Position numbers and translations under genes: made by a program. The notes under the pieces are model-generated. The model was given only the letters and a program-made list of their open reading frames with translations. It was not told the origin of the DNA and ran no database searches. Positions 1-7,590 of a stretch of DNA of 15,892 bases are shown in pieces (position 1 is the first letter of the stretch; each line of letters opens with the position of its first letter). The stretch is taken from contig JAFPAK010000109.1 in assembly GCA_017390825.1 (NCBI GenBank), positions 1-15,892 on the forward strand. Reading direction: 5' to 3'. The DNA comes from Clostridia bacterium (GTDB taxonomy: Bacteria > Bacillota_A > Clostridia > Oscillospirales > Acutalibacteraceae).

Positions 1-123
1 ATCGCCAAGATAATCCACGCTGTCATAGCGGAATGTAGTACTCTGATATATCGGCAAAGCGCCTGCTTCACCGTTTTTGGGTGTATAACCTGCCTGAACG
101 CAGTTAGTATTTATATGCTTCAT
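1..123 (-). CDS. O-acetylhomoserine sulfhydrylase (MetY-type), N-terminus only
   Basis: This is the first 41 codons of a gene that leaves the window at its left edge. The protein begins MKHINTNCVQAGYTPKNGEA and continues LPIYQSTTFRYDS, which is the characteristic N-terminus of the Cys/Met-metabolism PLP enzymes of the O-acetylhomoserine aminocarboxypropyltransferase type. These cytoplasmic enzymes make homocysteine or methionine from O-acetylhomoserine and sulfide or methanethiol. The catalytic lysine and most of the PLP fold lie outside the window, so the exact sub-family cannot be settled. The ATG (123-121) lies one base after the murC stop codon, and its Shine-Dalgarno site (AAAGGA) sits inside the last codons of murC, so translation is probably coupled to murC. 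Confidence 0.82.
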   Translation of the reverse strand, partial: MKHINTNCVQAGYTPKNGEAGALPIYQSTTFRYDSVDYLGD

Positions 124-124
124 T

Positions 125-1510
125 TTATTTTTCCTTTGCATTTAATTTTTTTATTATAATTTTAGCTGCTTTGTATATGTCCCCGCACCCAAGAGTGATA
201 ACCAGATCGCCGCTCTTTGCGTTATTTACGATATAGTCAGCTATTTCTTCAAATGTTTCAAACCATACAGCACCGTCGATCTTGTTGCACAGATCAGCAG
301 ACTTTACGCCGTATGTATTGATTTCACGGCTACCCATTATCTCTGACAAAACGCATTTATCAGGTATCGAAAGCACTCTTGCAAATTCATCCATGTGCAT
401 CACAGTTCTTGAATAGGTAAATGGCTGGAACACCGCAAATACACGGTCATATCCCATATTCATTGCCGCTTTTAGCGTTACCTCAAGTTCTGTCGGATGA
501 TGTGCATAATCATCAGCAATAGTAATACCTTCAACTTGTGCCAGCACCTCAAAGCGTCTGCCTGCACCGCCGAACTCCTTGATAGAACGGGATATCTGCT
601 CACCTGTTGCACCGCATATATGTGCCGCTGCTGCCGCTGCAATTGAATTCGATATATTATGATGGCCGGGTACGGTAACCTGTATATGAGTAATAAATTC
701 ACCCTGATACATCAAATCATACTCACCGGCGTTTTTAGTGCCGTACTTTATATTCTCGCCTCGATAGATACAATTTTCCCCTATACCGTATGTTATTACA
801 TTATCAAGACTGCTGACGGCAGAGAGAGAATTTTCATCATCACCGTTTACGATAACTGTCCTTGCCATTTTTGCAAATGCCGTAAACGATTGTTTCAGAC
901 GATCAAGAGTTTTGAAGTACTCCATATGGTCAAGATCGATATTAAGCAATACGCATATATCAGGTGAGAGTTTTAAGAATGTATCGACATATTCGCAGGA
1001 CTCACATACAAGAATATCGCTATTTCCGCATTTTCCGTAGGAGTCTATAAGCGGTAGCTTTCCGCCGATAACAGCAGACGGATCAAATCCGTTTTGCACC
1101 AATATCTGCGTTATCATTGAAGTAACGGTGGTCTTACCGTGTGTGCCGCAGACACCGATGCAGTTATCGAACTTTCTTGTTATTGCACCTAAAGCGTACG
1201 AACGCTCCATAGTAGGAATTCCTTTTTCTCTTGCAGATACAAGCTCCGGATTATCTTGCATTATTGCGGCTGAATGAATAACAAGCTCCGCACCATCAAC
1301 ATTTTCCGGGAAATGGCCGAGAACAACGGGTATACCGAGATTCTTAACACGCTTTAGTGTATCGGTCTCATTATTATCAGAACCGGTAAGCTGATATCCT
1401 TTTGCATGAAGTATCTCTGCCATCGGGCACATACCTGCACCGCCGATCCCTATCATATGAATACGCTTGACATTGTCAAGCAATTTATCACATTCTTGAA
1501 TATTATTCAT
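125..1510 (-). CDS. murC: UDP-N-acetylmuramate--L-alanine ligase (MurC)
   Basis: MurC adds L-alanine to UDP-MurNAc using ATP, the first amino-acid addition in cytoplasmic peptidoglycan precursor synthesis. The 461-residue protein has the usual Mur-ligase order: an N-terminal nucleotide-sugar-binding domain with GIGGAGM (about residues 21-27), a central ATPase domain with the P-loop GTHGKTT (122-128) and PGHHNISNS (281-289), and a C-terminal domain starting around the MurC signature DDYAHHPTE (333-341). Length and motifs are complete. The ATG is preceded by AAAGGA about 12 bases upstream. It is transcribed leftward and followed almost without a gap by a MetY-type gene. It is not inside a division/cell-wall cluster here; the flanking genes are metabolic. 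I see no anomaly in the catalytic motifs. Confidence 0.97.
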   Translation of the reverse strand: MNNIQECDKLLDNVKRIHMIGIGGAGMCPMAEILHAKGYQLTGSDNNETDTLKRVKNLGIPVVLGHFPENVDGAELVIHSAAIMQDNPELVSAREKGIPTMERSYALGAITRKFDNCIGVCGTHGKTTVTSMITQILVQNGFDPSAVIGGKLPLIDSYGKCGNSDILVCESCEYVDTFLKLSPDICVLLNIDLDHMEYFKTLDRLKQSFTAFAKMARTVIVNGDDENSLSAVSSLDNVITYGIGENCIYRGENIKYGTKNAGEYDLMYQGEFITHIQVTVPGHHNISNSIAAAAAAHICGATGEQISRSIKEFGGAGRRFEVLAQVEGITIADDYAHHPTELEVTLKAAMNMGYDRVFAVFQPFTYSRTVMHMDEFARVLSIPDKCVLSEIMGSREINTYGVKSADLCNKIDGAVWFETFEEIADYIVNNAKSGDLVITLGCGDIYKAAKIIIKKLNAKEK

Positions 1511-1548
1511 TTAAATAATCAGTCCTTTCACAAAAGGTCAATATATTT

Positions 1549-1576
1549 ATTTTACCACAAATCTTACAAAAAACAA
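1549..1576 (-). promoter_or_regulatory. Candidate sigma-A promoter for murC
   Basis: On the minus strand TTGTTT (1576-1571) is followed after 16 bases by TAAAAT (1554-1549). The -10 box is preceded by TG plus one base, making it an extended -10. It lies about 40 bases upstream of the murC start. The -35 is weak, so this is only a moderately supported call. Confidence 0.4.
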
Positions 1577-1616
1577 TGATAAATTTAACAAAATAAAAAA
1601 TTCCTGTTTAAACCGA

Positions 1617-1645
1617 TTGAAAGTTAGACTAAAATCCTTTATAAT
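1617..1645 (+). promoter_or_regulatory. Sigma-A promoter for the peptide-binding lipoprotein
   Basis: TTGAAA (1617-1622), a 17-base spacer and a perfect TATAAT (1640-1645) lie about 30 bases upstream of the ATG at 1678. Together with the GGAG Shine-Dalgarno site six bases before that ATG, this supports a monocistronic transcript that starts near 1652. Confidence 0.75.
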
Positions 1646-1677
1646 ATTTTTATATTCAACATTTTTCGGAGATAAGA

Positions 1678-3216
1678 ATGAAACTTAAAAGTCTTTTTTC
1701 TATATTAATAATAGTGTGTTTATGTGTGTCTTTATGTTCTTGCGGTGCCGATCCGACATCAGGTCAGGCAATATCGTTGCAAACGACCGACGATATAGTA
1801 TGTCTTGATCCGCAGCTTGCCGATACTAAGGCTGAAATGACTGCTTGTGCAAATCTCTTTGAAGGGCTTATGCGGCTTGATAATGGTCTTACACCTGTAA
1901 CAGCTGCAGCAGATAGTTATTCTGTTTCTAATGACGGACTTACATATACATTCAATTTAAGAAATGATATGATATGGTCAGACGGCGAAACCGCCGTTAC
2001 TGCCGACGATTTCGTTTATGGCATACAACGTGCATTATCACCAAAGACCGGTGCGCCGTATGCTTCGGTATTGTTTTCAATAAAGAATGCTAAAGCAGTT
2101 TACAACGGTGAAAAGGATATAGCAGAGCTTGGTATAAGATCTGAGGGAAATAAAGTAATTATCGATCTCGGATCATATGATGAAAGCATATTATATTACC
2201 TTTGCTATCCTGTAAGCATGCCATGCAACAAGGACTTTTTCAGTTCAACAAACGGAAAATACGGAAGAAGCAAAAAACAGCTTATGACTAACGGCGTATT
2301 TACACTTAAAAGCTGGAACACCGATACTGTCGGCGAGTATTATCTGCGATTGAGCAAAAATAACGATTATAAGGGAGAAATCGATGCAGTTCCCTCTTCT
2401 GTCAGCATTGGCTATAACAGAATAAGCGATGAGATAGGTGCATTAATATCGTCAGACGGGCTTGATATCGGTCAGATCTCCGGCAACACGCTTAACAGCG
2501 TTACCAAGGAAAATTGCACAAGACTATCCTATAGCAATACCGCATATGCTATTTATTTCCCTGATAAGATTCGTGACATAGCACCGTTACTTATATCTGC
2601 CACTAACCGTAATGAGCTTCGCAAATCACTTCCGGATTATTATAATTTTGATGATATCGGTCTGGTTCCTCCGGATCATCTTGTCGGCACGCAGTATTAC
2701 AGAGAAAATGCAGGACAGGTTACATTAAGCGAATATGACACAGAAAAGCTCAGCATAGCGGTAAAAAGCAATAAGGAGCTGCTTGATAGGTTGTGTGAGC
2801 TGAAGCTATACTACCCAGAGAATGATACAAATATGAAGCTTTGTGCCAACAAGATAGTGCAGAGCTGGCAGGCGGCATCAGGATCCACAGTAAATTCAGC
2901 AGCACTTTCAACATCCGAATTAACCATCGAGAACAGATCCGATAATGCGGCCTTTATAATCCCGATAAGCGATGCAAAATCAAGTGCCTGCGACATATTG
3001 ACATTGCTTTGTTCGGCGGTTGATAACTTTGATATTCAAGGCAACTCTGTGTCAGAACTATATAGCACCGAGCAGCAGCTTTGCGACAACAGCGCATTTT
3101 ATCCTCTGTTTTCGGTAGCAGATAATTATTGCGTGTCTGACGCTATCTTTAATTATATCGTGGCGGCAGACGGTTCATTTATTGATTTTCGTTTAACAAG
3201 AAAGAATGATATGTAA
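1678..3216 (+). CDS. Peptide/oligopeptide ABC transporter substrate-binding lipoprotein (OppA-like)
   Basis: This 512-residue protein matches the extracytoplasmic solute-binding family 5 (OppA/DppA type), which captures peptides or similar ligands and delivers them to an ABC permease. It starts with a basic, hydrophobic lipoprotein signal peptide ending in LCSC, so Cys22 is the likely lipid-anchored residue; the Cys at -2 is unusual for a lipobox. The early mature region has the family hallmarks: LDPQLADT (about 43-50), FEGLMRLDNG (61-70), and the conserved stretch around LTYTFNLRNDMIWSDG followed by TADDFVYGIQRALSP (108-122). No permease or ATPase gene lies beside it; it has its own promoter and terminator, so it is an orphan binding protein whose partner must be encoded elsewhere. 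It could also act as a peptide sensor rather than in bulk transport. The ligand cannot be deduced. Confidence 0.88.
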   Translation: MKLKSLFSILIIVCLCVSLCSCGADPTSGQAISLQTTDDIVCLDPQLADTKAEMTACANLFEGLMRLDNGLTPVTAAADSYSVSNDGLTYTFNLRNDMIWSDGETAVTADDFVYGIQRALSPKTGAPYASVLFSIKNAKAVYNGEKDIAELGIRSEGNKVIIDLGSYDESILYYLCYPVSMPCNKDFFSSTNGKYGRSKKQLMTNGVFTLKSWNTDTVGEYYLRLSKNNDYKGEIDAVPSSVSIGYNRISDEIGALISSDGLDIGQISGNTLNSVTKENCTRLSYSNTAYAIYFPDKIRDIAPLLISATNRNELRKSLPDYYNFDDIGLVPPDHLVGTQYYRENAGQVTLSEYDTEKLSIAVKSNKELLDRLCELKLYYPENDTNMKLCANKIVQSWQAASGSTVNSAALSTSELTIENRSDNAAFIIPISDAKSSACDILTLLCSAVDNFDIQGNSVSELYSTEQQLCDNSAFYPLFSVADNYCVSDAIFNYIVAADGSFIDFRLTRKNDM

Positions 3217-3223
3217 TTATTGA

Positions 3224-3251
3224 CCCCGATATCTCAAAATATCGGGGTTTT
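3224..3251 (+). terminator. Rho-independent terminator after the peptide-binding protein
   Basis: A 9-base-pair stem, CCCCGATAT (3224-3232) with ATATCGGGG (3239-3247), has a six-base loop and is followed by TTTT. It lies five bases after the stop codon. Confidence 0.88.
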
Positions 3252-3265
3252 ATAATTAAAAACTA

Positions 3266-3294
3266 TTGACAACAAAATTTATAACTGCTACAAT
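3266..3294 (+). promoter_or_regulatory. Strong sigma-A promoter of the PHP-regulator-aminotransferase-ispE operon
   Basis: A consensus TTGACA (3266-3271), a 17-base spacer and TACAAT (3289-3294) predict transcription from about 3301. That position helps decide the start of the next gene: an ATG at 3308 would have only about seven untranslated bases, while the one at 3329 has about 28. Confidence 0.8.
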
Positions 3295-3328
3295 AAATTG
3301 AATATTTATGATTTCAGAGTGCAAAATT

Positions 3329-4150
3329 ATGGCAAGAACAAATATAAGATTTGAAACACATTCACATACTCATAATTCTTCAGATAGTGATGCTTCGATT
3401 TATGAGATGTGCAAAGCTGCGGCGGATATGGGGCTTTCTTCTATTGCTTTCACCGATCATTACGATCTGACGGAAAGTGATATTGCCCGTGACGGAAGGC
3501 CGAAGGACTATAAGCTTCGTGGTTATGACGAAATAATTAAATACCGAGCGGAATTCGAAGATAGATTGAAAGTATATATCGGCGCGGAGATCGGCGGAAT
3601 AGTGTATTACCCCGAATTTACAAAGCGTATGCTAGAGAACAATGATTTTGATGTTGTTATCGGCTCACTGCATGGACTTAAGGACGAACCGCAATTTTAT
3701 GAAACCGATTTTACGGCTATCGATTATAACAAAAAGTTGGAGGAATACTTCAAAGTCCTTTATGAACAGTCGAAGCTTGAGTTTTATGATATTTTAGCTC
3801 ATCTTGACTATCCTGTGAGGTATGTTATCACAAGCGGTCTTAAACCTGATCTTTCGCTTTACAGTGACTATATCGATGAAATATTGAAATCGGTAGCACA
3901 AAACGGCAAAGCACTTGAGATCAATACATCAAGGCTGGATAAACAACTTTTCAGGACACAACCTGACGCCGATATTATCAAACGTTTTTATGAGCTTGGC
4001 GGCGAATTTATTACAATCGGCTCTGATGCACACACACCTAAGAACATTGCATCGGGATTTGATGCAGCGGTGGAAATTGCGTACCGAGCGGGCTTTAAAT
4101 ATATAACATACTTTGAAAAGCGTACACCTAAAACGGTAAAAATATACTAG
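3329..4150 (+). CDS. PHP-domain phosphoesterase, histidinol-phosphatase (HisJ/HisK) family
   Basis: The 273-residue protein is a PHP-superfamily phosphatase of the histidinol-phosphatase type, which uses a cluster of metal ions to remove phosphate from histidinol phosphate (step 8 of histidine synthesis). The metal-ligand motifs are all present: HSHTH (residues 11-15), DHYD (43-46), GAEIG with Glu87, GSLHG with His115, AHLDYP with His158, and GSDAHTP with Asp233 and His235. Length is typical. An in-frame ATG at 3308 would add seven residues, but it sits too close to the predicted transcription start and the family normally starts just before the xFETHSHTH motif, so 3329 is preferred; neither start has a strong Shine-Dalgarno site. 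No other his gene is nearby, so the true substrate may be another phosphomonoester. The gene leads an operon, 16 bases ahead of an Lrp-type regulator. Confidence 0.85.
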   Translation: MARTNIRFETHSHTHNSSDSDASIYEMCKAAADMGLSSIAFTDHYDLTESDIARDGRPKDYKLRGYDEIIKYRAEFEDRLKVYIGAEIGGIVYYPEFTKRMLENNDFDVVIGSLHGLKDEPQFYETDFTAIDYNKKLEEYFKVLYEQSKLEFYDILAHLDYPVRYVITSGLKPDLSLYSDYIDEILKSVAQNGKALEINTSRLDKQLFRTQPDADIIKRFYELGGEFITIGSDAHTPKNIASGFDAAVEIAYRAGFKYITYFEKRTPKTVKIY

Positions 4151-4166
4151 AAACGGAGAATTTACT

Positions 4167-4658
4167 ATGGACAAATTATCATATAACATTATCAAAATAC
4201 TTGAAGAAAACGCCCGTTATTCTGCAAAAGAGCTGAGCGTTATGCTTGATGTAACTGAGGAAGAGGTCAAGAAAACTATTGAAAAGCTAGAGCGTGAGCA
4301 GATAATCTGTGGCTACAAGGCTTTTATTGATTGGGATAAGTTCTCGGATTCCCATGTAACTGCACTTATTGAGCTTCAAGTGACTCCACAAGGAAGCACA
4401 GGCTTTGAAGATATTGCAGAATACATTATGCAGATGGAGGAGGTTGAGACTGTTTACCTTATGTCAGGCGGTTTTGACCTTACTGTTATTGTTCAGGGTC
4501 AGTCCTTCAAAGATGTGGCACTGTTCGTTGCAAAACGTCTTGCTTTGATAGACTGTGTTCAGTCTACTGCAACGCATTTTGTACTTCGCAGATATAAGGA
4601 GCTTGGTATTCCCCTTATCAAAAACACCACCGATGATCGGGGGCTGTTATCACTGTGA
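4167..4658 (+). CDS. Lrp/AsnC-family transcriptional regulator
   Basis: This 163-residue protein has the two-part Lrp/AsnC layout: an N-terminal helix-turn-helix (about residues 1-60, starting LSYNIIKILEENARYSAKEL) and a C-terminal RAM ligand-binding and oligomerisation domain with the family stretch VETVYLMSGGFDLTVIVQG. Such regulators sense amino acids. Shine-Dalgarno GGAGA lies seven bases before the ATG. Its stop codon overlaps the GTG start of the next gene, an aminotransferase (GTGA overlap), so the two are translationally coupled. The same pairing occurs in Bacillus subtilis as AlaR (YugG) and the alanine aminotransferase AlaT (YugH). By analogy this protein probably controls its own operon in response to an amino acid, perhaps alanine; that assignment is inference from context. 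Confidence 0.9.
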   Translation: MDKLSYNIIKILEENARYSAKELSVMLDVTEEEVKKTIEKLEREQIICGYKAFIDWDKFSDSHVTALIELQVTPQGSTGFEDIAEYIMQMEEVETVYLMSGGFDLTVIVQGQSFKDVALFVAKRLALIDCVQSTATHFVLRRYKELGIPLIKNTTDDRGLLSL

Positions 4659-5845
4659 GAGACTTAAACGAACTTATTAATCCTGAGGTTATTGACATAA
4701 AGCCCTCCGGCATACGAAAATATTTTGATATTGCCGAGCAGATGAAGGATGTTATAACCCTAGGTGTAGGTGAGCCTGATTTCCCTACTCCGTGGCATAT
4801 CCGTCAGGCAGGTATCCGCTCACTTGAACAGTCACATACAAATTATACTTCTAACAAAGGTCTTTTGACCTTGCGCGAAGAAATATCAAAATTTATGACA
4901 CGCAAGTATGCACTCGAGTATGATGCTTTGAAGCAGATACTTGTTACAGTTGGTGGCAGTGAAGCTATTGACGCTTGCGTGCGCACCGTGATAAAACCCG
5001 GTGATGAGGTTATCATCCCGGAGCCTTCATTTGTATGCTATGTGCCTATAGTAAGACTGGCAGGCGGTATTCCCGTCATCATTGAAACTAAGGCAGAAAA
5101 CGAGTTCCGTCTTACTGCCGACGAGCTTAAAAGTGCTATAACCGATCGTACAAAGTTGGTTATCCTTCCCTATCCTAACAACCCGACCGGTGCAGTAATG
5201 CGCCGTGAGCATTTGGAAGAGATTGCCGAAGTTTTGAAAGAAACAAATATCCTTGTACTTTCAGACGAAATATATTCCGAACTTACATACGGTAAGAGCC
5301 GCCATGTATCAATTGCAGAGATTGACGGAATGTATGAACGTACTACTGTTGTGACGGGATTTTCAAAATCATATTCAATGACCGGCTGGCGTCTTGGTTT
5401 TGCGGTAGGTCCTGAGGAAATAATCACTCAGATGACAAAAATACATCAATTTGGCATTATGTCTGCACCGACCACCGCACAGTACGCTGCTATTGAAGCA
5501 TTGAAATACGGTGATGACGATATAGCAAAAATGCGTGGAGAATACGATATACGCCGTAAGTTTATCCTTTCTGAATTCAGAAGACTGGGTCTTGACTGCT
5601 TTGAGCCTGAGGGTGCATTTTACGCATTCCCGTGTATCAAGTCAACAGGGCTTACAAGTGATATGTTCTGTGAACGTTTACTTAAAGAAAAACACGTCGC
5701 TACCATTCCCGGAACTGCCTTCGGTAACAGTGGCGAAGGCTTTATCCGTATTTCATATTGCAACAGTTTAAGTAATCTTAAAACCGCTATGGAGCGAATT
5801 GAGGACTTTTTAAAAGATTTAAAAGAGGAGACAAGCAATGGCTGA
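4655..5845 (+). CDS. PLP-dependent class I/II aminotransferase (AlaT/PatA-like)
   Basis: This cytoplasmic fold-type I aminotransferase (396 residues) moves an amino group between an amino acid and a 2-oxo acid. Visible family features are VGEPDFPTP (about 38-46), the substrate-loop Tyr in NYTSNKG (63-69), PYPNNPTG (172-179) with the PLP-contacting Asn, SDEIYSELTYG (203-213) with Asp204 and Tyr207, the Schiff-base lysine Lys238 in SKSYSMTGWRLG, and Arg365 in FIRIS, which binds the substrate carboxylate. All essential residues are present. The start is a GTG overlapping the stop of the Lrp-type regulator by four bases, with the G-rich run near 4640 as the likely ribosome site. Substrate cannot be read from sequence; the regulator pairing resembles B. 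subtilis AlaR-AlaT, so alanine, or another common amino acid such as aspartate, is most likely. Confidence 0.9.
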   Translation: MRDLNELINPEVIDIKPSGIRKYFDIAEQMKDVITLGVGEPDFPTPWHIRQAGIRSLEQSHTNYTSNKGLLTLREEISKFMTRKYALEYDALKQILVTVGGSEAIDACVRTVIKPGDEVIIPEPSFVCYVPIVRLAGGIPVIIETKAENEFRLTADELKSAITDRTKLVILPYPNNPTGAVMRREHLEEIAEVLKETNILVLSDEIYSELTYGKSRHVSIAEIDGMYERTTVVTGFSKSYSMTGWRLGFAVGPEEIITQMTKIHQFGIMSAPTTAQYAAIEALKYGDDDIAKMRGEYDIRRKFILSEFRRLGLDCFEPEGAFYAFPCIKSTGLTSDMFCERLLKEKHVATIPGTAFGNSGEGFIRISYCNSLSNLKTAMERIEDFLKDLKEETSNG

Positions 5846-6704
5846 CTCTGTGACGCGTAAAGCGTATGCAAAACTTAATCTATCACTTAACATTACAGGA
5901 ACCTTGCCTGACGGTATGCACACCGTTGATATGGTCATGCAATCTATCGATCTGTATGATACTGTAACTGTTGAAAGAACTGATAACGGCATTGACATCT
6001 CTTGTCACGGCGCAGATCTTCCTGAAGATATGAACAATATCGCCGCAAAGGCTGCCGAAGAATTCTTTAAATATGCACAGATCGATGGCGGGGTTTATAT
6101 TAAAATCAAAAAACGTATTCCCTGTGCAGCCGGTCTTGGTGGAGGAAGTACTGATGCTGCTGCGGTTCTTTGTACAATGAACGAGTTGTTCGGCACCAAT
6201 TATGATGAAGATGTGCTTTGTACTATTGCCGAAAGAATAGGGTCGGATGTTCCGTTTTGCATCAGCGGCGGCACACAGCGTGCGGAGGGCACAGGCACGA
6301 TACTATCTCCCCTCCCCGAGCTTACTGACTGCGCCTTTGTTGTAATAAAAGAGGGAGAAAAGTTGTCAACCGGAGATATGTATAAAAAGTACGACTCTTT
6401 TCCTGATAAGTGTACGCCCGACACAGAAACGCTGATAGAAGCAATCTGTGAGGGAAATGTTGAAGAAGCCGCAAAAGCTATGGCAAATGTGTTTGAACCA
6501 CTGTGGGGTGAAACTGCTGCCGAGATAAAATCAGAACTTTTGGAATGCGGTGCGATCAATGCAGTGCTTTCAGGTTCAGGTCCAAGCATATTCGGTGTAT
6601 TTGCTGACGAAAGCAATGCTAATGCTGCACGCTCAAAGCTTTCCGATAAATATGAAAACATCTATGTTTGCACACCAGTATCCGTAAAGAATATTGATGA
6701 ATAA
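5838..6704 (+). CDS. ispE: 4-diphosphocytidyl-2-C-methyl-D-erythritol kinase (IspE)
   Basis: IspE is a GHMP kinase that phosphorylates CDP-methylerythritol with ATP in the MEP (non-mevalonate) isoprenoid pathway, supplying precursors for undecaprenyl phosphate and quinones. The 288-residue protein starts with the typical KAYAKLNLSLNI (catalytic-site Lys12) and carries the GHMP ATP-binding loop PCAAGLGGGSTDAA (95-108), GSDVPF with Asp137, and the third GHMP motif SGSGPS (247-252). The GGGST form instead of the commoner GGGSS is a conservative change. The ATG overlaps the aminotransferase by eight bases and has an AGAGGAG site about seven bases upstream, so it is translated as part of the same operon. 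A strong bidirectional hairpin follows. Confidence 0.95.
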   Translation: MADSVTRKAYAKLNLSLNITGTLPDGMHTVDMVMQSIDLYDTVTVERTDNGIDISCHGADLPEDMNNIAAKAAEEFFKYAQIDGGVYIKIKKRIPCAAGLGGGSTDAAAVLCTMNELFGTNYDEDVLCTIAERIGSDVPFCISGGTQRAEGTGTILSPLPELTDCAFVVIKEGEKLSTGDMYKKYDSFPDKCTPDTETLIEAICEGNVEEAAKAMANVFEPLWGETAAEIKSELLECGAINAVLSGSGPSIFGVFADESNANAARSKLSDKYENIYVCTPVSVKNIDE

Positions 6705-6712
6705 AAAACAAG

Positions 6713-6752
6713 CCTGCCTTACGAACAATGCACAATTCGTAAGGCAGGTTTT
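6713..6752. terminator. Bidirectional terminator between ispE and the phosphoesterase gene
   Basis: A 13-base-pair stem, CCTGCCTTACGAA (6713-6725) with TTCGTAAGGCAGG (6736-6748), is followed by TTTT on the plus strand. It is preceded by a run of six A (6704-6709), which gives a U-tract on the minus strand. It serves the two convergent genes. Confidence 0.88.
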
Positions 6753-6758
6753 ACTTTA

Positions 6759-7457
6759 TTACAAATACTGCGGAACGGTAGGTTCACCAAGCTCTGTAAC
6801 ACGCTTGAATACTGCGGTATGACGAGGTGTTATAACTCTATCCTCATGCAGACTGCCGAAATACCAGCATTTGAATTCGACATTATTATTTATCTCCTGC
6901 AAAAATCCGTTGAGTAGGTTTACATAATCATTTTGCCCTGATCTGAGCAGCATTGCACTCTTTACCATTGATGGAGGCTCATGTGTAATGATATAATCCA
7001 CCTTCATATCGGCAATCGTAAGGTTTTCAACTCCCTGCTGCATCTGATCCGGAGTGGGTAATTCCATCTTAAACCACTTCTGATTATCGTTTCGTATTTC
7101 CTTATCACTGCTCTCACCGCCACCGAAGGTGAATATTCTTTTGTCCTCAATATTGAATATCTGGCCTCTGCATAGATGAAATAGATTTCCCGAAACACGG
7201 TGAACAAGCCCTCCCTTCCATACCGTTTCACGGTAGGAATAGACCTTGTCAAGATTATCGTGCGGTCCATCAATAAAGCATATGTTGAATTTGCGCTTAC
7301 CGAGCATTTTCAAAATACGGCGCTCGTTTCTGCCACCGTTCCAGATAAAACCGAAATCGCCGGCAACAATAAGAGTATCTCCCTCTTTCAACTTTTTCAT
7401 TTCCTTGGAATACAGACGCTCCTCATCGCCGTGCATATCGCCGGTTACATATACCAT
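6759..7457 (-). CDS. Calcineurin-like metallophosphoesterase-fold protein with altered metal motifs
   Basis: This 232-residue protein has the order of motifs of the calcineurin-like phosphoesterases: GDMHGD (Asp7, His9), AGDFGF (Asp34), FIDGPHDN (64-67), IITHEPP (His159) and YFGSLHED (201-206). Two canonical positions differ: the Asn of GN(H/D) is Pro65 and the first His of GHxH is Ser202. I recall similar GSLH forms in other small clostridial members, so this may be a trait of a sub-family with changed metal use rather than decay. The substrate is unknown. An upstream TTG (7472) opens the same frame, but AAAGGG lies six bases before the ATG at 7457, which is therefore the start. The gene converges on ispE and diverges from the carboxypeptidase-like gene. 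No signal peptide: cytoplasmic. Confidence 0.82.
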   Translation of the reverse strand: MVYVTGDMHGDEERLYSKEMKKLKEGDTLIVAGDFGFIWNGGRNERRILKMLGKRKFNICFIDGPHDNLDKVYSYRETVWKGGLVHRVSGNLFHLCRGQIFNIEDKRIFTFGGGESSDKEIRNDNQKWFKMELPTPDQMQQGVENLTIADMKVDYIITHEPPSMVKSAMLLRSGQNDYVNLLNGFLQEINNNVEFKCWYFGSLHEDRVITPRHTAVFKRVTELGEPTVPQYL

Positions 7458-7512
7458 AAAATTCCCTTTCAAATTTAATAAAAAATATATTTTATTTATT
7501 CAAGATGTATGC

Positions 7513-7525
7513 TATAATGATTATA
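7513..7525. promoter_or_regulatory. Head-to-head -10 boxes: candidate bidirectional promoter
   Basis: TATAAT (7513-7518, plus strand, preceded by TGC as an extended -10) and its mirror ATTATA (7520-7525, which is TATAAT on the minus strand) form a 13-base inverted repeat with one central base. The minus-strand box has TAGAAA (7548-7543) as a 4-of-6 -35 after 17 bases. The plus-strand box has no good -35, but the extended -10 can compensate. The two would serve the divergent carboxypeptidase-like and phosphoesterase-like genes. Confidence 0.55.
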
Positions 7526-7590
7526 CTATATTATCAAACATTTTTCTACTGGAATTTTTAAATATTTATAAGACAAAGAGGATAAAGGAA

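Noticed and set aside
3308..3328. ATG at 3308 as the start of the PHP-domain gene
   Set aside because: It would leave a leader of about seven bases after the strong promoter at 3266-3294, and family members begin close to the HSHTH motif. It cannot be fully excluded, because the site before 3329 is also weak.
6200..6661. Long minus-strand open frame (153 codons) opposite ispE
   Set aside because: Shadow of ispE codon bias: low-complexity Ser/Ala-rich translation, no ribosome site, no family resemblance.
7458..7472. TTG start for the phosphoesterase-like gene at 7472
   Set aside because: The AAAGGG ribosome site lies inside this extension and is correctly spaced for the ATG at 7457.
7246..7590. 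Open frame extending the carboxypeptidase-like gene 115 codons upstream
   Set aside because: It runs antisense through the start of the phosphoesterase gene and through the promoter region, and the ATG at 7591 has a Shine-Dalgarno site and begins a proper signal peptide.
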